Positions 1 through 6,450 of a DNA stretch of 6,450 nt are shown in pieces (the stretch's first letter is position 1; each line of letters starts with the position of its first letter). The notes under the pieces were generated by a model, which did not search any database, had not been told where the DNA came from, and saw only the letters and a program-made list of their open reading frames with translations. The position numbers and the translations under genes are program-made. The DNA is from Rhizobiaceae bacterium UBA1291 (GTDB taxonomy: Bacteria; Pseudomonadota; Alphaproteobacteria; Rhizobiales; Rhizobiaceae). The stretch spans positions 9,903 to 16,352 of the forward strand of contig DBUL01000058.1 in NCBI GenBank assembly GCA_002307905.1. Reading direction: 5' to 3'.

Positions 1-1680
<1,680 letters not shown>

Positions 1681-1681
<1 letters not shown>

Positions 1682-2949
1682 CAGACTGCCATGCCGAGCT
1701 TGTCGATCATCGGCTGGGTGATCAGGCAGATTCCTTCCTCCGATCGGCGGAAGCGCCGGGCGTCGATTTCCGGATCCTCGCCGACGACCAAACCTTCGGG
1801 AATCACGACGCCGTGGTCGATGATGACGTTGGTCAATCGCGCATGACGCCCGATGTGGACTTTGGGCAGGATGACCGCCCCTTCGAGCCGCGAGTAGGAG
1901 TTGGCGCGCACGCCGGTGAAGAGCAGGCTCTTGTAGAGCGAGGAGCCGGAGATGATGCAGTCGCCGGCCACCAGCGACGAGATCGCCGAGCCTCGCCGCC
2001 CCTCGTCGTCATGCACGAATTTGGCCGGCGGGGTGATTTCCGAATAGGTCCAGATCGGCCAGGACTTGTCGTAGATGTCGAGTTCGGGAACGATGTCCGT
2101 GAGGTCAATGTTGGCTTGCCAATAGGCATCGATGGTGCCGACGTCGCGCCAATAGGGGGTGCTTTCGAAATCGGACCGGACGCAGGAACGGGCGAATCGA
2201 TGCGCCACCGCTTTGCCGTTCGATACGATATAGGGAATGATGTCCTTGCCGAAATCGCGGCTCGAATGCGGGTCGGCGGCGTCACGGCGCAGCGTGTCCA
2301 TCAGGAACTTCGTGTGAAACACGTAGATACCCATCGATGCCAACGCGAAGTCCTCGTTTCCGGGAATGCCCGGCGGATCGGTCGGTTTTTCGATAAAGGC
2401 GATAACTTCGTCATTGCCATCGACATGCATGACGCCGAAGCCGCTCGCCTCCATGCGCGGTACTTCCAGACAGCCGATGGTTACATCGGCGCCGGAATCG
2501 ACGTGCTGCTGAAGCATGAGTTCGTAGTCCATCTTGTAGATGTGGTCGCCTGCCAGGATGACCATGTATTCCGGACCATAGGGTTCGATGATGTCGATGT
2601 TCTGGTAGACGGCGTCGGCGGTGCCTTCATACCATTGCGTTTCGGAGACGCGCTGGCTGGCGGGCAGGACGTCAAAGCTCTCGTTTCTCTCCGGACGCAG
2701 GAAGTTCCAGCCGCGCTGCAGGTGACGGATGAGAGAATGCGCCTTGTACTGGGTGGCGACGCCGATACGGCGGATGCCCGAATTGATCGCGTTGGAGAGG
2801 GCAAAATCGATGATGCGGGCCTTGCCACCGAAATAGACAGCTGGCTTGGCGCGCCGGTCCGTCAGTTCCTTAAGGCGGCTTCCCCGACCGCCGGCCAGAA
2901 CATAAGCCATGGCATCGCGCGCCAGGGGTTGGTGTCGCTTCTCCATCAT
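1681..2949 (-). CDS. glgC: Glucose-1-phosphate adenylyltransferase (ADP-glucose pyrophosphorylase)
   Basis: The 422-residue protein makes ADP-glucose and pyrophosphate from ATP and glucose-1-phosphate, the committed and regulated step of bacterial glycogen synthesis. The N-terminal nucleotidyltransferase domain shows AGGRGSRL at residues 19-26, [10 protein letters not shown] at 133-142 (D135 equals the catalytic Asp142 of E. coli), FIEKP at 185-189 (K188 equals the glucose-1-phosphate-binding Lys195) and [11 protein letters not shown] at 267-277. A C-terminal left-handed beta-helix domain spans roughly 320-395. The Agrobacterium enzyme is activated by fructose-6-phosphate and pyruvate. The residues tied to its regulation by mutagenesis, R25, R32, R33, K43 and R45, are all present here at the same numbers, so the same activator pattern is expected (inference). 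Two ATG codons stand in tandem; the first gives a numbering that matches Agrobacterium. The gene follows glgB by 13 bases with its own strong ribosome binding site and overlaps glgA by one base. Confidence 0.98.
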
Positions 2950-2953
2950 TTCG

Positions 2954-2959
2954 CCTCCC
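2954..2959 (-). promoter_or_regulatory. Ribosome binding site of glgC (GGGAGG)
   Basis: GGGAGG sits in the 13-base gap between the glgB stop and glgC. The spacer is 4 bases to the first ATG (2949) and 7 bases to the second (2946), so the site alone does not exclude the second ATG. It is the strongest Shine-Dalgarno match in the window and suggests glgC starts independently of glgB termination. Confidence 0.8.
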
Positions 2960-2962
2960 GCC

Positions 2963-5173
<2,211 letters not shown>

Positions 5174-5176
<3 letters not shown>

Positions 5177-5186
5177 CAGGCTCTCC
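5174..5186 (-). promoter_or_regulatory. Ribosome binding site and glgP/glgB stop-start overlap
   Basis: GGAGAG at 5181-5186, within the last codons of glgP, is followed by a 4-base spacer and the ATG of glgB at 5174-5176. The glgP stop TGA (5176-5178) shares one base with this ATG, giving TGATG. This decides the glgB start in favour of 5176 and suggests translational coupling with glgP (inference). Confidence 0.75.
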
Positions 5187-6450
5187 AGATGTCGGCGCTG
5201 TATTGGCGAATGGTCCGATCCGAGGAGAACCAGCCCATGCGCGCCGTATTGCGGATCGTCTTGGAATACCACGCCGCATCGTCGCCCCAAAGCGTGTCGA
5301 TCTGGCGCTGCGCCGTGGCATAGGCGTTGAAGTCGGCGGCGACCATGAACCAGTCGTGCTGGTAAAGCCCGTCCACGAGGCCGGCGAAGCGACCCGGATC
5401 GTCAGGCGAGAAGACGCCCGAGGCGATCGCCGAAAGGGCCTGCGAAAGCTCGCGCGAGCTTTCGATCACGGCGCGCGGATCGTGTCCGCCAGCGCGCACC
5501 TTCGCGACTTCCCCGGCCGTCATGCCAAAAATCACGATGTTCTCCTCGCCCACATGGTCGCGCATTTCGACATTGGCTCCGTCGAGGGTGCCGATGGTCA
5601 GTGCACCGTTCAACGCGAACTTCATGTTTCCGGTTCCCGAGGCTTCCATTCCGGCGGTGGAAATCTGTTCGGAGAGGTCGGCGGCAGGCACCATGACCTC
5701 GGCAAGCGAGACATTGTAGTTCGGGATGAAGACGACCTTCAGCAGGTTGCGCACCGCCGGGTCATTGTTGATGACACGGGCGACGTCGTTGGCGAGCTTG
5801 ATGATCAGCTTGGCGTTGTGATAGCTCGGCGCTGCCTTGCCGGCGAAAAGCTTGACGCGCGGCACCCAGTCGCGCTCCGGATGGGTGCGGATCTGGTCGA
5901 ACAGGGCCACCGTCTCAATGATGTTCAGCAGTTGGCGCTTGTATTCGTGGATGCGCTTGATCTGGATGTCGAACATGGCCGACGGGTCGAGCCGGATGCC
6001 CATACGGCTGGCGACGAGATTGGCCAACTGCTCCTTGTTGGCGCGCTTGACCGCTGCAAACTGCTTCTGAAATTCTGAATCGTCCGCGTAGACGTCGAGT
6101 GCCTTCAACTTTTCGGCGTCATCGAGGAAAGCCGGGCCCACCGTGTCACGGATCAGCGATGTCAGGCGCGGATTGCACTGCATCAGCCAGCGCCGCGGGG
6201 TTATGCCGTTGGTCTTGTTGTTGATCCGCTGGGGGTACAGCTTGTGCAGCTCGGAAAAGACCGTGCTTTTCATCAACTGGCTGTGCAGCGCCGATACGCC
6301 ATTGACGCTGTGCGAGCCCAGGAACGCCAGGTTGCCCATGCGCACCCGCCGGCCGTTGTCTTCTTCGATCAAGGACACGGCACGCAGCAGGTCGAAATCA
6401 TGCATGCCTTTGGCACGCAACGAATCGATATGGTAGGCGTTGATCAGGTA
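5176..6450 (-). CDS. glgP: Glycogen phosphorylase, C-terminal half (cut by window edge)
   Basis: The frame runs in from the window edge without a start and encodes 424 residues to its TGA stop, about half of a family usually 800-830 residues long. It begins YLINAYHIDSLRAKG. A TTG at 6420 is an internal Leu codon, not a start. The enzyme removes glucose from alpha-1,4-glucan chain ends with phosphate, giving glucose-1-phosphate, and uses pyridoxal phosphate (PLP). In fragment numbering, landmarks are KTNGITPRRW from 79, KRIHEYKRQLLN at 165-176, LFAGKAAPSYHNAK at 201-214 and the PLP site EASGTGNMKFALNG, whose Schiff-base lysine is K277 (codon 5620-5622). GTLDGANVEM follows at 287-296, and the family C-terminal SSDRTIRQY near the end. 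The protein ends in DIWRA, slightly earlier than E. coli GlgP as I recall it. The last codons contain the glgB ribosome binding site. GlgP rather than MalP is chosen from the glg context. Confidence 0.97.
5443..5464. repeat. Perfect 22-bp palindrome inside glgP
   Basis: Each 11-base half reads CGAAAGCTCGC followed by its exact reverse complement, with no mismatch and no spacer. It falls in the coding sequence for residues E-S-S-R-E-L-S near the C-terminal end of GlgP. In RNA it could fold as a 9-bp stem with a GCGC loop. No run of T follows on the coding strand, so it is not an intrinsic terminator. Function, if any, is unknown. Confidence 0.6.

Noticed and set aside
5177..5290. 38-codon N-terminal extension of glgB
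   Set aside because: It lies entirely within the end of glgP in another frame, does not resemble branching enzymes, and would bypass the GGAGAG-ATG start that gives the normal family length.
5422..5431. GGCGATCGCC, a 10-bp palindrome close to the 22-bp one
   Set aside because: Short, made of common Ala/Ile/Ala codons, and expected by chance in G+C-rich coding DNA.
6418..6420. TTG as a start codon for a 414-residue glgP product
   Set aside because: The frame is open to the window edge with phosphorylase-like sequence (YLINAYHIDS) upstream, and half of the family domain would be missing, so the gene simply continues past the edge.

Overview
The window carries a glycogen metabolism (glg) operon, all on the minus strand. 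Read in the direction of transcription, from high to low coordinates, the order is glgP (3' half) - glgB - glgC - glgA - pgm (5' end). The three middle genes are complete and show no frameshift. The two outer genes are cut by the window edges. Coding DNA fills almost everything: the only gaps between genes are 13 bases (glgB/glgC) and 4 bases (glgA/pgm), and the other two junctions overlap by one base.

The protein sequences and gene order point to an alphaproteobacterium of the order Rhizobiales, most likely family Rhizobiaceae (Rhizobium/Agrobacterium/Sinorhizobium relatives). From memory, GlgC and the Pgm N-terminus closely resemble the Agrobacterium proteins, and glgP-glgB-glgC-glgA-pgm is the order described for Agrobacterium. 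The genus cannot be settled without a database search. High G+C and frequent G or C at third codon positions fit this, and also explain the long antisense open frames.

The genes form one pathway around glucose-1-phosphate (G1P). Pgm interconverts glucose-6-phosphate and G1P. GlgC makes ADP-glucose from G1P and ATP, and is the regulated step. GlgA adds ADP-glucose to a growing alpha-1,4-glucan. GlgB introduces alpha-1,6 branches. GlgP releases G1P again from the outer chains. Synthesis and breakdown are thus co-transcribed, so direction of flux is probably set mainly by allosteric control. No glgX debranching enzyme lies between these genes.

I found no mobile element, CRISPR array, RNA gene, terminator or unknown gene, and no evidence of a new system. 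The points worth a second look are small: a perfect 22-bp palindrome inside glgP, an A+T-richer patch with a TTA codon near the 3' end of glgA where a separate pgm promoter might lie, a one-base TGATG stop/start overlap at two alternate junctions, and no visible Shine-Dalgarno sequence before glgA.
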